A DNA stretch of 64,000 nt from Deferribacterales bacterium Deferri_01 (GTDB lineage: Bacteria > Chrysiogenota > Deferribacteres > Deferribacterales > Geovibrionaceae): the NCBI GenBank assembly GCA_001603805.1, contig LUZY01000008.1:124001-188000 (forward strand), given 5' to 3'. Below are positions 33,838 to 42,988 of this stretch, one piece after another. The notes under the pieces were generated by a model. That model was not told the DNA's origin. It saw nothing but the letters and a program-made list of their open reading frames with translations, and ran no database searches. The position numbers and the translations under genes were made by a program. Numbering within the stretch: position 1 is the stretch's first letter; each line of letters begins with the position of its first letter.

Positions 33838-35178
33838 ATGAAAATATTTATAGCCGGAGCGGGCGAGGTGGGCTTCCACATCGCAGAACAGCTTATTCTT
33901 GAAAACAAGGATGTCGTGGTTATCGAACGTGATAATGAGCGTGCGAAGCATGCCTCGAATCACCTTGACTGCATGGTGATCAATGATGATGCGACTAATA
34001 TCGAAGTGCTGAAAGAAGCGGGGATAGCAAAGGCAACAGCCTTTATTTCCGCCACCGACTCCGATGAAGTTAACATGATAAGCTGTTTTGTGGTTGCCAG
34101 TGAATTTGATGTACCGCTCAAAATTGCCCGTGTAAAAAGCCTTAAATATGTGGGAACACGTATTTTCAGCGGCGGCTACGGTGTTGACTACATAGTTAAC
34201 CCTGAAATAGAGGCGGCAAAGGCTATTGTAAACAATATCCAGCACGGAGCCACAAGCGATATTTTCAGCTTTGATGACAGTGAAATACAGCTTCGTGACA
34301 TATATGTAGACGATGAACATTTCCTCCTCGGTAAAAAGCTGAAGGAGATAAAGGGAACTCTCAAAGAGGAGTTCATAATAGCGGGGATAATCCGTGAGGA
34401 CGACATAATTATCCCCGATGGTGAAACCCTTGTGGAAGAAGGGGATCACGTTTTCATAGTCGCATCGGTCAATACCTTTGAAAAAATACTCGCAAAAACC
34501 GGAACACCGAAAAAGCGCATAAAAACCGTTGTCATAATCGGCGCAGGGCGAATGGGCAGGTATGTCACTGAAAAGCTCCTTCAGCTCGGCAGAAGAGTTA
34601 AGGTTGTGGACAGGGATTATGAGCTGTGCAAGAAGGTTGCCTCTGATTATCCCGGTGCTTTGGTGATAAACGGAGATATTTCCGACAAGAGTATCTTTGA
34701 GGATGAACAGTTTGACGGCAGCGATCTCATTGTTACCACCACAAGCAACGAAGAGCTGAATATCCTCACTGCGATTTACGCTAAATCTCTCGGTGTTAAA
34801 AAGGCTATAGCTCTGGTAAACAAGACAAACTATCTGCATATCTCCGCTGAACTGGGGCTTAACGCCACAGTCAGTCCCAAACTCAGCTCGGTGAATGCGA
34901 TCCTCAAATATATGCGTCAGGGCAATATACTGAATGTATTTAAGATCTTTGACGGAAGAGCAGAAGTTACGGAGTTCAGCCTCGGAGCGGGGAATGAACT
35001 CTGCGGGAAGACACTCAAGGATATAAAATTTCCTTCCGGCTCACTTGTTGCGGCTGTTTCCAGAGGCTCAAAGCACATTATCCCTGACGGTAATTTTGTT
35101 TTTAAGGAAAAAGACAGAATCGTGACTTTCTCCGCCAAAGAAGCCTCCACCGATCTGTCAGAGATGTTCTCCGGCTGA
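33838..35178 (+). CDS. trkA: Trk potassium uptake regulatory subunit TrkA
   Basis: TrkA is the cytoplasmic NAD-binding gating subunit of the TrkH channel. The 446-residue protein has two RCK repeats. Each has a Rossmann motif (IAGAGEVGFHIAEQL at about 4-18 and IIGAGRMGRYVTEKL near 234-248) and each is followed by a TrkA-C domain (about 140-218 and 365-446). Length is standard. The trkH start is 2 bp after its stop. Confidence 0.96.
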   Translation: MKIFIAGAGEVGFHIAEQLILENKDVVVIERDNERAKHASNHLDCMVINDDATNIEVLKEAGIAKATAFISATDSDEVNMISCFVVASEFDVPLKIARVKSLKYVGTRIFSGGYGVDYIVNPEIEAAKAIVNNIQHGATSDIFSFDDSEIQLRDIYVDDEHFLLGKKLKEIKGTLKEEFIIAGIIREDDIIIPDGETLVEEGDHVFIVASVNTFEKILAKTGTPKKRIKTVVIIGAGRMGRYVTEKLLQLGRRVKVVDRDYELCKKVASDYPGALVINGDISDKSIFEDEQFDGSDLIVTTTSNEELNILTAIYAKSLGVKKAIALVNKTNYLHISAELGLNATVSPKLSSVNAILKYMRQGNILNVFKIFDGRAEVTEFSLGAGNELCGKTLKDIKFPSGSLVAAVSRGSKHIIPDGNFVFKEKDRIVTFSAKEASTDLSEMFSG

Positions 35179-35180
35179 TT

Positions 35181-36632
35181 ATGCATTTCAAGGTTATATT
35201 CAAAACCGTTTCGGTTCTCATACTGATTCTTGATATTTTTCTTCTCTTCTGCGCCGGAGTGGGCGCATATTATGAGGAGTGGGCAGCTGTACGCAGCTTT
35301 CTGCTTTCCATATCCGTCAGCGGGCTGATCAGCTGCGGTATTCTATTTGTTTTCCGGCACGAAAAGCAGAAAACCCTTTCCACAAGGGACGGACTGCTGG
35401 TTGTTACCCTGAGTTGGCTTGTCGCTTCAACTGTGGCAGCTTTTCCGTATATTTTTGAAGTCGGCGTACTCAGTGTTACTGATGCCTTTTTTGAAACAAT
35501 GTCAGGTTTTTCTACTACGGGCGCAACAATTCTTACTGATATAGAACAAATGCCAAAATCTCTCCTTCTGTGGCGCTCACTTACTCACTGGCTGGGCGGA
35601 ATGGGCATTGTTGTCCTTGGTGTTGCGATCTTGCCGCTTCTCGGAATCGGCGGTATGCAGCTTATGCAGGCGGAAGCCCCCGGACCCACTGTGGATAAGA
35701 TTACTCCACGCATAGCGGAAACAGCTAAATATCTCTGGTATGTTTATGTGGGGTTCACCGCTCTTGAGACATTTCTTCTGGTGTGCGGCGGGATGACTTT
35801 CTTTGACGCTGTAAACCACAGCTTCAGCACACTGGCTACGGGCGGGTTCTCCACAAAGAATTTAAGTGTCGGGCATTATGATTCGGCCTATATTGACGGA
35901 GTGATAACTGTCTTTATGGTGATAGCAGGCATGAACTTCACCCTGCATTTCAGGCTTATGAGCGGAAACTTCAAAGGGATTTTCCGCAATACGGAGCTTA
36001 AGGCATATCTTTTGATCTTCGTTTCCGCCAGTGCGGTTATCACTTTCAGTCTGTATGGAAAAATATATGACAGTATCTGGCAGAGCATACGCTACGCATC
36101 TTTTCAGGCAGCATCCATCCTCACCACCACGGGCTTTGCCACTGCGGATTATGAATACTGGACATTCTTGGGGCAGGTTGTTCTGCTTACTTTGATGTTT
36201 GTAGGTGGATGTTCCGGCTCAACAGCCGGCGGTATAAAGGTTGTCAGGATAGCAACCCTCCTCAAACAGGGGTTTAATGAAATGAAATTTCTTGTGCATC
36301 CCAGAGGAGTCTTTGTGTTGAAAATCAGCGGACATCCTGTGCGTAAAAACATTGTTTATGCCATAAGCGGATTCTTTTTCCTGTATGTCTGCACCATTCT
36401 GCTTGTAACTGTAGCTCTGGCAGCGTCAGAAATAGATCTGCTCACTTCTCTTACAGCGGCTCTTGCAACTGTTGGAAATATTGGTCCCGGTTTCGGCAAT
36501 GTCGGACCTGCGGAGAACTATGCTTTTCTGCCTGATCATGTTAAATGGATCTTAAGCTTTGCCATGATGGCAGGCAGGCTTGAGCTTTATACAGTGTTTG
36601 TACTGTTTACACCTATGTTTTGGAAAAAATGA
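35181..36632 (+). CDS. trkH: Trk potassium uptake channel TrkH
   Basis: TrkH is the K+-conducting membrane subunit. The 483-residue protein has about ten membrane helices and four pore loops with the family filter pattern: ETMSGFSTTGATIL near 104-117, STLATGGFSTKN near 216-227, TTTGFATADYEYW near 315-327, and LATVGNIGPGFGNVGPAENY near 430-450. The signature RSLTHWLGGMGIVVL follows the first loop. It is coupled with trkA, and hypF begins within its stop codon. Confidence 0.96.
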   Translation: MHFKVIFKTVSVLILILDIFLLFCAGVGAYYEEWAAVRSFLLSISVSGLISCGILFVFRHEKQKTLSTRDGLLVVTLSWLVASTVAAFPYIFEVGVLSVTDAFFETMSGFSTTGATILTDIEQMPKSLLLWRSLTHWLGGMGIVVLGVAILPLLGIGGMQLMQAEAPGPTVDKITPRIAETAKYLWYVYVGFTALETFLLVCGGMTFFDAVNHSFSTLATGGFSTKNLSVGHYDSAYIDGVITVFMVIAGMNFTLHFRLMSGNFKGIFRNTELKAYLLIFVSASAVITFSLYGKIYDSIWQSIRYASFQAASILTTTGFATADYEYWTFLGQVVLLTLMFVGGCSGSTAGGIKVVRIATLLKQGFNEMKFLVHPRGVFVLKISGHPVRKNIVYAISGFFFLYVCTILLVTVALAASEIDLLTSLTAALATVGNIGPGFGNVGPAENYAFLPDHVKWILSFAMMAGRLELYTVFVLFTPMFWKK

Positions 36633-38857
36633 CAAATACTTACATTATACGAATCAAAGGGATTGTGCAGGGTGTCGGCTTCCGCCCGTTTGTGTATCAG
36701 CTTGCTTCGGATAAGGGGTTAAAGGGCTATGTGCTTAATGACTCAGCCGGAGTGGAGATAGGGGTTGAATGTCCGTATGAAGCAGCCGCAGGGTTTGCCG
36801 ATGAAGTCAGAAGGCTTGCCCCTCCTCTTTCACACATAGTTTCTGTTAAAATAACAGAAGGGGTGGAAAATGGTTTTCACGGCTTTGAAATCAGAGAATC
36901 TGAGAATACTGACGGTCTGACACTGGTTTCCCCTGATGTGGCTATATGCCCGGACTGCCGCAGAGAACTGTTTGACAAATCAGACAGACGCTATAAGTAC
37001 CCCTTCATAAACTGCACCAATTGCGGACCCAGATATTCCATAATAAAAGCAATACCCTACGATAGAAAAATGACAACAATGAGCAGTTTTGCCATGTGCA
37101 GAGACTGCGAATCAGAATATAAAAACCCTGCTGACAGACGTTTTCATGCACAGCCTGACTGCTGTCCGGTCTGCGGACCGCAGGTCTACGGCTTCGGGCT
37201 AAACGGGGATGATGCTTTACAGGCGGCGGCTGATGCTGTGAATAAAGGCGAAATCCTCGCCATGAAGGGCTTGGGCGGTTACCATCTAATTTGTGACGCT
37301 ATGAACGATTCTGCTGTTAACAGACTGCGGGAGCTTAAGCGCAGGGGCGAAAAACCATTCGCCGTGATGTGTGCTGATGCGGTTGTACTCGAAAAATACC
37401 GCCCTTTGAGCGATACAGAAAAAAATATAATCACAAGTCCGCAGGCTCCGGTTCTCCTTCTGGACTGGGATAATCCTCCTTTTTCCACCGCAGTAAACCC
37501 CATGGGGAGCAATGTAGGCGTCATGACAGCCTATACCCCTCTCCATGCTGTGCTGATGAGCCGTCTTGATACGGACTTTATAATAGCCACAAGCGGAAAC
37601 CTGCGTGATGAGCCTATCTGCATAAATGAAGCAGAGGCGGAAGAAAAACTGAAGCATTATACGGATAAATTCCTTCATCATAACAGAGATATACATAACA
37701 GAGTGGATGACTCCGTGGCGGCAGTTGCCTGCGGTTTTCCATATGTTCTGCGCCGTGCAAGGGGCTTTGCGCCCTATCCTGTGATGCTGCCTTTTGAGGC
37801 GGATATACCCGTGGCGGGTGCGGGAGCGCATCTTAAAAACGGGATCTGCTTCGCCTCCGGCGGATACGCATTTCCGGGGCAGTACATAGGCGACCTTGAC
37901 AACCCCGAAACACGGGACTTTTATGCCGAAACATGGGATAAAATGCGTCTGTTGCTCGGCATAGAGCCAAAGAAGATTATTACAGATACTCACCCTGATT
38001 ATTTCAGCACCCGATTTGCCGCAGAAACAGGGATTGAGACCGTTACTTTGCAGCATCATCTGGCGCATTTTTATGCTGTTCTGGGAGAAAACGGACACAC
38101 CGGCGATTCTTTAGGGCTGATACTGGACGGAACCGGACTCGGAACAGACGGACGGATATGGGGCGGAGAACTATTTGTCAGGAAAGATAAAACCGTGACA
38201 CGTTCCACTCATTTGCCGTATATTTTACAGCCTGCTATGGATACTGCGGCGAAAAAGCCCGTGATGATGCTTGTTTCGCTGATGAAGGCATACGGGCTGG
38301 AAGAATACACTGATTTTCTTTACGAAAGATTTCCTCAGATGCAGACTGTTCTGAAACTCACTGAAAAAATAGTGGAAACAAGGCTGAACTCCATCGAAAC
38401 CTCCAGCACCGGGAGGCTTTTTGAGGCAGCAGGGACTCTGGTTTCAGGTATAGCAGAAAATGATTTTGAAGCACATCTGGCGATAAAGCTGGAATATATG
38501 GCGGATAAAACTGTCACAGACTATTATGATACAGGTGAAATGAATCCGGCGGGGCTGTTTGATGGGCTTTTTCATGACCTGACATCCGGCGTTCCGCAGT
38601 CCGTATGCTCCGCAAGATTCCACAACGGTTTTGCCCGCATGCTCCTGAATGCCTGCATTAAACATGGCAGCGGAATAAAGCATGTAGCTCTCTCCGGCGG
38701 TGTGTTCCAGAATATGCTTCTGCTTGAGCGAGTTACATCTCTCCTGAAAGCAAACGGATTCTCCCCCCTGATTCACGGCAGAATTCCTGCTAATGACGGT
38801 TGTATCTCCCTTGGGCAGATCTGCGGTTATGTTTATGGTGATAGGATAAATTTTTAA
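36629..38857 (+). CDS. hypF: [NiFe]-hydrogenase maturation carbamoyltransferase HypF
   Basis: HypF makes thiocarbamate on HypE from carbamoyl phosphate, for the cyanide ligands of [NiFe] hydrogenases. The 742-residue protein has all domains: acylphosphatase (GIVQGVGFRPFVYQ at about 9-22), two zinc fingers (CPDC and CTNC near 105-135, CRDC and CPVC near 155-185), YrdC-like ATP-binding (about 195-380), and the Kae1-like carbamoyltransferase (HHLAHFYA near 475, LDGTGLGTDG near 495). ATG 36629 overlaps the trkH stop. No other hyp or hydrogenase gene is in the window, so the target enzyme is elsewhere. Its last 61 bp are copied downstream at 38965-39025. Confidence 0.96.
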   Translation: MTNTYIIRIKGIVQGVGFRPFVYQLASDKGLKGYVLNDSAGVEIGVECPYEAAAGFADEVRRLAPPLSHIVSVKITEGVENGFHGFEIRESENTDGLTLVSPDVAICPDCRRELFDKSDRRYKYPFINCTNCGPRYSIIKAIPYDRKMTTMSSFAMCRDCESEYKNPADRRFHAQPDCCPVCGPQVYGFGLNGDDALQAAADAVNKGEILAMKGLGGYHLICDAMNDSAVNRLRELKRRGEKPFAVMCADAVVLEKYRPLSDTEKNIITSPQAPVLLLDWDNPPFSTAVNPMGSNVGVMTAYTPLHAVLMSRLDTDFIIATSGNLRDEPICINEAEAEEKLKHYTDKFLHHNRDIHNRVDDSVAAVACGFPYVLRRARGFAPYPVMLPFEADIPVAGAGAHLKNGICFASGGYAFPGQYIGDLDNPETRDFYAETWDKMRLLLGIEPKKIITDTHPDYFSTRFAAETGIETVTLQHHLAHFYAVLGENGHTGDSLGLILDGTGLGTDGRIWGGELFVRKDKTVTRSTHLPYILQPAMDTAAKKPVMMLVSLMKAYGLEEYTDFLYERFPQMQTVLKLTEKIVETRLNSIETSSTGRLFEAAGTLVSGIAENDFEAHLAIKLEYMADKTVTDYYDTGEMNPAGLFDGLFHDLTSGVPQSVCSARFHNGFARMLLNACIKHGSGIKHVALSGGVFQNMLLLERVTSLLKANGFSPLIHGRIPANDGCISLGQICGYVYGDRINF

Positions 38858-38859
38858 AC

Positions 38860-38953
38860 TGATGCCATGGATGGCATCACGTCGTGCGTAGCGAAGCCTT
38901 GTTTTACAAGGCGCGAGCGTGTACATCAGCCTGACAGGATGTACAGGCTGATG
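38860..38953 (+). ncRNA. Three-hairpin GGA-loop repeat element, copy A (candidate CsrA-binding RNA)
   Basis: This 94-bp element starts 2 bp after the hypF stop. Hairpin 1 (38860-38879) is TGATGCC / GGCATCA with loop ATGGAT. Hairpin 2 (38896-38912) is GCCTTG / CAAGGC. Hairpin 3 (38924-38953) is a perfect 10-bp stem CATCAGCCTG / CAGGCTGATG with loop ACAGGATGTA. The linkers (CGTGCGTAGCGAA and GCGAGCGTGT) match those of the array at 44191-44559, but the stems have different bases and still pair. Loops with a GGA core on stems are how CsrA is bound in CsrB-type RNAs. Strand is given as plus because GGA loops appear there and hypF reads into it. Transcription and function are inferred. Confidence 0.6.
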
Positions 38954-38964
38954 CTGATAATACA

Positions 38965-39025
38965 GACGGTTGTATCTCCCTTGGGCAGATCTACGGTTAT
39001 GTTTATGGTGATAGAATAAATTTTT
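38965..39025 (+). repeat. Duplicated 3' end of hypF
   Basis: These 61 bp repeat 38795-38855, the last codons of hypF, with two mismatches (59 of 61 identical). The GGA-hairpin element lies exactly between the two copies. It is not a gene; it looks like a remnant of duplication linked with the element. The rest of the gap, 39026-39216, is A+T-rich and shows nothing I can name beyond the lnt upstream region. Confidence 0.85.
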
Positions 39026-39216
39026 GATAAAAATTCTATATTTTGAAAATTATTTACTTAATAAATAGTTATAGTGTTGAAGAAATATGTTTTAGAGAAA
39101 CCCTTCAAAAACTCATTCGCTTTGCGGATGTGCTGAATAAAGTTACTTCGTAAGGTATGACGGCTGAAAAATGTCCGTCTTTACCTTCGGTTTTCCAGAG
39201 GCGGTATATATTCATT

Positions 39217-40710
39217 ATGAACAAAAAGGTAAATACAAGGGACCTGTTTCATGCGGCGGCTTTGCTGTTTGCTTCGGTTATGCTGCTCACTCTTGCGTCA
39301 CCGGGCTTTGGCAGAGGCTTTCTGGCTTGGTTTGCTCTTGTGCCTTTGTTTATCCTCGGAGAGAAGAGATACATCCGCCCGCTTTGGGCAGGGCTTTTAT
39401 TCGGAGAGTTTTATTACTTTTTCGGAATCTCATGGCTGTCGTTTCCGCTCACGGACATAGGCAGTGCGCCTCTCTTTGTATCATGGATTGTAACTGCGGT
39501 TTTTGCCGCTTATCTTGGGCTTTATTACGGGCTGTCGATGTGGGTCTTTGCCCGCACCAGAGGCTCTTTGCTTTTTGTACCTGTGGTTTTCGCCTGCGGC
39601 GAGTATTTCAGGGGGGTATTCCTTACGGGTTTTCCGTGGCTCACTCTGGGGCAGACACAGTATCTGTACCCTGATGTTCTCACTGTGACTTCGTTCATAG
39701 GCGAATACGGGCTGAGTTTTCTTATAATTGCGGGAAACCTCCTTGTTTATCACGGAGTCCGCAGTAAAAAGCACGCAATGTTCGCAGGGGGCATTTTCCT
39801 CCCTGTGGTGCTGTATCTGGCTGGCTCTTTCATGCCTGAACCTGTGGCGGAAGGCGCTGTAAAAGTCCGCATGGTTCAGACAGGCGTGGCGCAGGAAGAA
39901 AAATGGGACGAAAATAAAAAAGAACAGATAATAAGCAATGTTCAGCAGATGGTGCTGGACAGCGGTTTTAAAGACTATGACCTTCTTGTACTGCCGGAGA
40001 CTGCATATCCGGTTATGGTGCAGGACGATGCTTTGATAGATCTCACCCTTTCCACTGTGGGTGAGGACACCCCTGTGCTGATAGGCGTGATGCGCAGGGA
40101 AGAACAGGAAGATAAACGCAGGTATTATAACAGCGCTGCCCTTTATGCAGGGACAGGTTCTGCGGTATATGACAAAGTACATCTTGTTCCTTTTGGAGAG
40201 TATTTTCCACTTGGCCGGGTTTTTAAGTCTGTGGATGAATACTTTTTCGGCGGGGCACAGGACTACAGCAAAGGCGATACCTTCAGCGTTTTTGACCTTG
40301 ATAAAATGAAGATTGCGCCTATGATCTGCTACGAGGGCGCATTTTATAAACAGCTCATGGCACAGACTGCAGCCGGAGCAAATATGGTGGCGATCATCTC
40401 TAACGACAGCTGGTTCGGATTTTCCCACGGACGTTATCAGCACTTGGCAGTGGATGTAATGCGTGCCTCGGAATTCGGCAGATGGATAGCCCGCTGCACA
40501 CAGTCCGGAATATCTGCCTTTATAGACCAGAAGGGACGTATAAAGTCCGTTATGGGAGTTGGCGAAAAAGGGTATCTGGACTACGAGATGAACCTTCTCA
40601 CAAAGAGAACGTTCTTCAGTTTATACGGTTACACATGGCTTGGAGTGCTTTTATTTATAAGTCTATCAGTGACACTTATAAAGCGGATTCGCAAGTATAA
40701 TAAGCCTTGA
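39217..40710 (+). CDS. lnt: Apolipoprotein N-acyltransferase Lnt
   Basis: Lnt adds the third acyl chain to lipoproteins in the inner membrane. From ATG 39217 the protein has 497 residues: six or so N-terminal membrane helices (to about 190), then a nitrilase-fold domain and one C-terminal helix. The catalytic triad is visible as Glu in LLVLPETAYP near 257, Lys in YDKVHLVPFGEYFP near 320, and Cys in APMICYEGAF near 373. An in-frame ATG at 39157 would add 20 hydrophilic residues and lacks a suitable ribosome site. It agrees with the several lipoproteins encoded in this window. Confidence 0.94.
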   Translation: MNKKVNTRDLFHAAALLFASVMLLTLASPGFGRGFLAWFALVPLFILGEKRYIRPLWAGLLFGEFYYFFGISWLSFPLTDIGSAPLFVSWIVTAVFAAYLGLYYGLSMWVFARTRGSLLFVPVVFACGEYFRGVFLTGFPWLTLGQTQYLYPDVLTVTSFIGEYGLSFLIIAGNLLVYHGVRSKKHAMFAGGIFLPVVLYLAGSFMPEPVAEGAVKVRMVQTGVAQEEKWDENKKEQIISNVQQMVLDSGFKDYDLLVLPETAYPVMVQDDALIDLTLSTVGEDTPVLIGVMRREEQEDKRRYYNSAALYAGTGSAVYDKVHLVPFGEYFPLGRVFKSVDEYFFGGAQDYSKGDTFSVFDLDKMKIAPMICYEGAFYKQLMAQTAAGANMVAIISNDSWFGFSHGRYQHLAVDVMRASEFGRWIARCTQSGISAFIDQKGRIKSVMGVGEKGYLDYEMNLLTKRTFFSLYGYTWLGVLLFISLSVTLIKRIRKYNKP

Positions 40711-40759
40711 ATAAATGGACGATGTGTATTAATGTTCATACATCTTTAGGAGGCAAAGT

Positions 40760-40966
40760 ATGGGTTCAGTAGGTTCTCAGCAGATTCTGATCATCCTTAT
40801 AATCGCTCTGGTTATATTCGGTGCGGGCAAACTTCCTCAGATCGGTGACGGTCTCGGAAAAGCCATCAGAAACTTTAAAAAGTCCGCAAAGGATGCAGAA
40901 GACGCCCTCGATATTACTCCGGAAACGGATAAAAAGAAAATCGAGAACGAAAATAAAGACGCCTGA
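40760..40966 (+). CDS. tatA: Twin-arginine translocase subunit TatA/TatE
   Basis: TatA forms the export pore for folded Tat substrates. The 68-residue protein has one N-terminal membrane helix (about 8-22), then the hinge FGAGKLPQIGDGLGKAIRNFKKS at about 21-43 with the conserved F-G and amphipathic helix, and an acidic/lysine tail. AGGAGG is 7 bp before the ATG. TatB and TatC are not in the window. Confidence 0.95.
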   Translation: MGSVGSQQILIILIIALVIFGAGKLPQIGDGLGKAIRNFKKSAKDAEDALDITPETDKKKIENENKDA

Positions 40967-40999
40967 TTATTTCAGGGCTGTCTGACGGTACGGTTTTAA

Positions 41000-41683
41000 G
41001 TGGCTGAGGGGAGTTTCGGTTCCTATATAGATACTGATTCCTTCTTTCATAAACTGCATCCCGCTGTTAAGGCGGTTTCTGTTATTATATTGACAATTAC
41101 GGCCGGAACGGTGAAATCTCCTTCCGGCTTGTTTTATTTCTGGGTCGTGTTTGCCGCTGTTCTCCTTTTTTCAAGGATTAGCCCTGTTCTTTTTTTAAGG
41201 GCACTGATTCCTCTTTCCCCTGTTCTTATCGCATCCTTTGCAAGCCACTGGTTTTTCGGTATAAAAGATACGGAGTACTCCCTTTTTATAGTGTGCAGGC
41301 TTACGCTTCTCATATTTTTTTCATCACTTCTCACATTCATGATCAGAACAGATCACCTCACTGCGCTGTTTTACCGTGTGTTCCGCATTGTACCGTTTGT
41401 CGATGCCAAGGGGCTGAGCGTTTCACTGGGCTGCGCCCTGAGTTTTGTGCCGGAGTTCTTCACTTTCTTCAGACCAAAAGGGGAAAAACGAATCGGCAGG
41501 CTCTTTTCCATAAAGGAGTTTCTCGCTCCGTTAGCGGAAAAAGCCATGACACATTCAAGGAACTCGGTGTGTGTTATGCTTGAAACATTTGATGAAAGAA
41601 TGAGACTTCCATATATGAAACCGGCAGACTATACTGCCCTTTTGTGTGTGATAATTATTTCTGCCGGCGGTTACTATGTATAA
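41000..41683 (+). CDS. Energy-coupling factor transporter membrane protein (EcfT/CbiQ family)
   Basis: EcfT couples two ABC ATPases to a vitamin or metal-binding S subunit. The 227-residue protein starts with DTDSFFHKLHPAVKAVSV, the family opening, and has about five membrane helices. The C-terminal cytoplasmic helix region usually holds Ala-Arg-Gly coupling motifs; here I see only divergent versions (around FDERMR near 196). No ATPase or S-component gene adjoins it. The start is GTG 41000. It overlaps truA by 8 bp. Confidence 0.8.
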   Translation: MAEGSFGSYIDTDSFFHKLHPAVKAVSVIILTITAGTVKSPSGLFYFWVVFAAVLLFSRISPVLFLRALIPLSPVLIASFASHWFFGIKDTEYSLFIVCRLTLLIFFSSLLTFMIRTDHLTALFYRVFRIVPFVDAKGLSVSLGCALSFVPEFFTFFRPKGEKRIGRLFSIKEFLAPLAEKAMTHSRNSVCVMLETFDERMRLPYMKPADYTALLCVIIISAGGYYV

Positions 41684-42410
41684 CAGAAAATGTATTGTGG
41701 AATATGACGGAACAGACTTTTGCGGATGGCAGGCACAGAAGGAGGTACGCACAGTTCAGGCAGAGATAGAAAACGCACTGGCTACAATGTATAAAACAAA
41801 CCTTTTTGCCATAGGTTCAGGGCGTACGGATGCCGGAGTCCATGCTCTCAATCAGGTTTTTAATTTTCGTACAGAGAGCTGCATACCCCTTGATGGGTTT
41901 GTGATGGGCATTAATACTCTTCTGCCGAAGGACATAGCAGTAAAATCGGCGGAGGATGTTGAGCCGGAGTTTCACTCCCAGAAATCAGCAGTCAGCAAAA
42001 CATATATGTACAGACTGCTTGCACGCTGGACACCTTCCGCACTGGACAGAAACAGGGCTTGGTGGCTGAAAAAGAGACCCGATATTGAGCTGATGGCGGA
42101 GCTTCTGAAGGCTGTGGAGGGCGAGCATGATTTCGCCTGCTTCTGCGCCGCAGAGGGGATGAAGGAAAATACCGTCCGAACCATATACCACACAAAGGTT
42201 TATACCGACGGGGACTACATTAACCTTGAAATAAACGGAAGCGGATTCCTGCACATGATGATCCGCATCATCACCGGAACGGTTGTCAGGGGGGCATTCA
42301 GGAAGCAGACCCCTGCGGACATATATGAGATTATCAAAGGAAAAGACAGAAGAAAGGCGGGGATGACCGCCCCCGCCTGCGGATTGTATCTTAAGGAAGT
42401 TTTTTACTGA
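41676..42410 (+). CDS. truA: tRNA pseudouridine synthase A TruA
   Basis: TruA makes pseudouridine at positions 38-40 of tRNAs. The 244-residue protein has the catalytic motif GSGRTDAGVHAL at about 47-58 (Asp53), YDGTDFCGWQAQ at about 10-21, AVSKTYMYRL near 105, and NGSGFLHMMIRIITG near 188. Length is normal. Its stop abuts the stop of the convergent lipoprotein gene with no gap. Confidence 0.97.
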   Translation: MYNRKCIVEYDGTDFCGWQAQKEVRTVQAEIENALATMYKTNLFAIGSGRTDAGVHALNQVFNFRTESCIPLDGFVMGINTLLPKDIAVKSAEDVEPEFHSQKSAVSKTYMYRLLARWTPSALDRNRAWWLKKRPDIELMAELLKAVEGEHDFACFCAAEGMKENTVRTIYHTKVYTDGDYINLEINGSGFLHMMIRIITGTVVRGAFRKQTPADIYEIIKGKDRRKAGMTAPACGLYLKEVFY

Positions 42411-42977
42411 TTATTTGTGGAAAATATCCTTCACAATTCCATCATCACCGAAAGTCACATATGTTTTCTGGAACAGGTTCAGGTGATAAATCCATGTTTC
42501 TGCATTAAGTGAAGGGGTTAAATCCACAGGGGGAGTCCCTAATGCTTTGAGCATAATGTCTTTGCTCATTCCCTTTGCCGCTTCACCGTTACGTATAAAG
42601 CTTTGTGCTTGCTCGGAATATCCGGACAAGTCAACCTTCTCTGCACCGAGAAGCTTGTTTCTGTAATCCGTGAGGCTTACGCCGCTGTTATCTTTATCGT
42701 TAGATACGACAATCTTATGCCTGCCGTCAACAGTGGCTATCTCAAAGGATTCATCACCCGTGAGGTCATATCCGCCTATGGAACGGATTTTAACAGGGGT
42801 ATTGATTGGGATAAGCGTTCCTTCTCGGTAGTTTGCGGATTTATGGATACCCGCTTTATAAAAGAAGGAGAACTGGGTGTAATAGGTTGTATCGTCCATT
42901 GATGTGGTCTTTTTGCCCACTGTAACGCAGGCGGCAACCGAAAGGAGTACCGCCAGCACCAGAAATATCCGCTTCAT
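42411..42977 (-). CDS. Hypothetical lipoprotein, possible BamE/SmpA-like C-terminus
   Basis: The 188-residue protein starts with a lipoprotein signal ending in the lipobox SVAAC at about residue 17. The C-terminal part reads GMSKDIMLKALGTPP, then WIYHLN and TYVTFGDDGIV. That is the helix-strand pattern of the BamE/SmpA fold: G-x-S, a helix, LGxPP, then W-x-Y. The similarity is from pattern only. It follows the 77-residue gene by 11 bp and shares its promoter. Confidence 0.72.
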   Translation of the reverse strand: MKRIFLVLAVLLSVAACVTVGKKTTSMDDTTYYTQFSFFYKAGIHKSANYREGTLIPINTPVKIRSIGGYDLTGDESFEIATVDGRHKIVVSNDKDNSGVSLTDYRNKLLGAEKVDLSGYSEQAQSFIRNGEAAKGMSKDIMLKALGTPPVDLTPSLNAETWIYHLNLFQKTYVTFGDDGIVKDIFHK

Positions 42978-42988
42978 TATAATCTCCG

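Noticed and set aside
38965-39025. A pseudogene of hypF
   Set aside because: Only the last 61 bp are duplicated and the complete hypF lies immediately upstream; it is better described as a short duplication.
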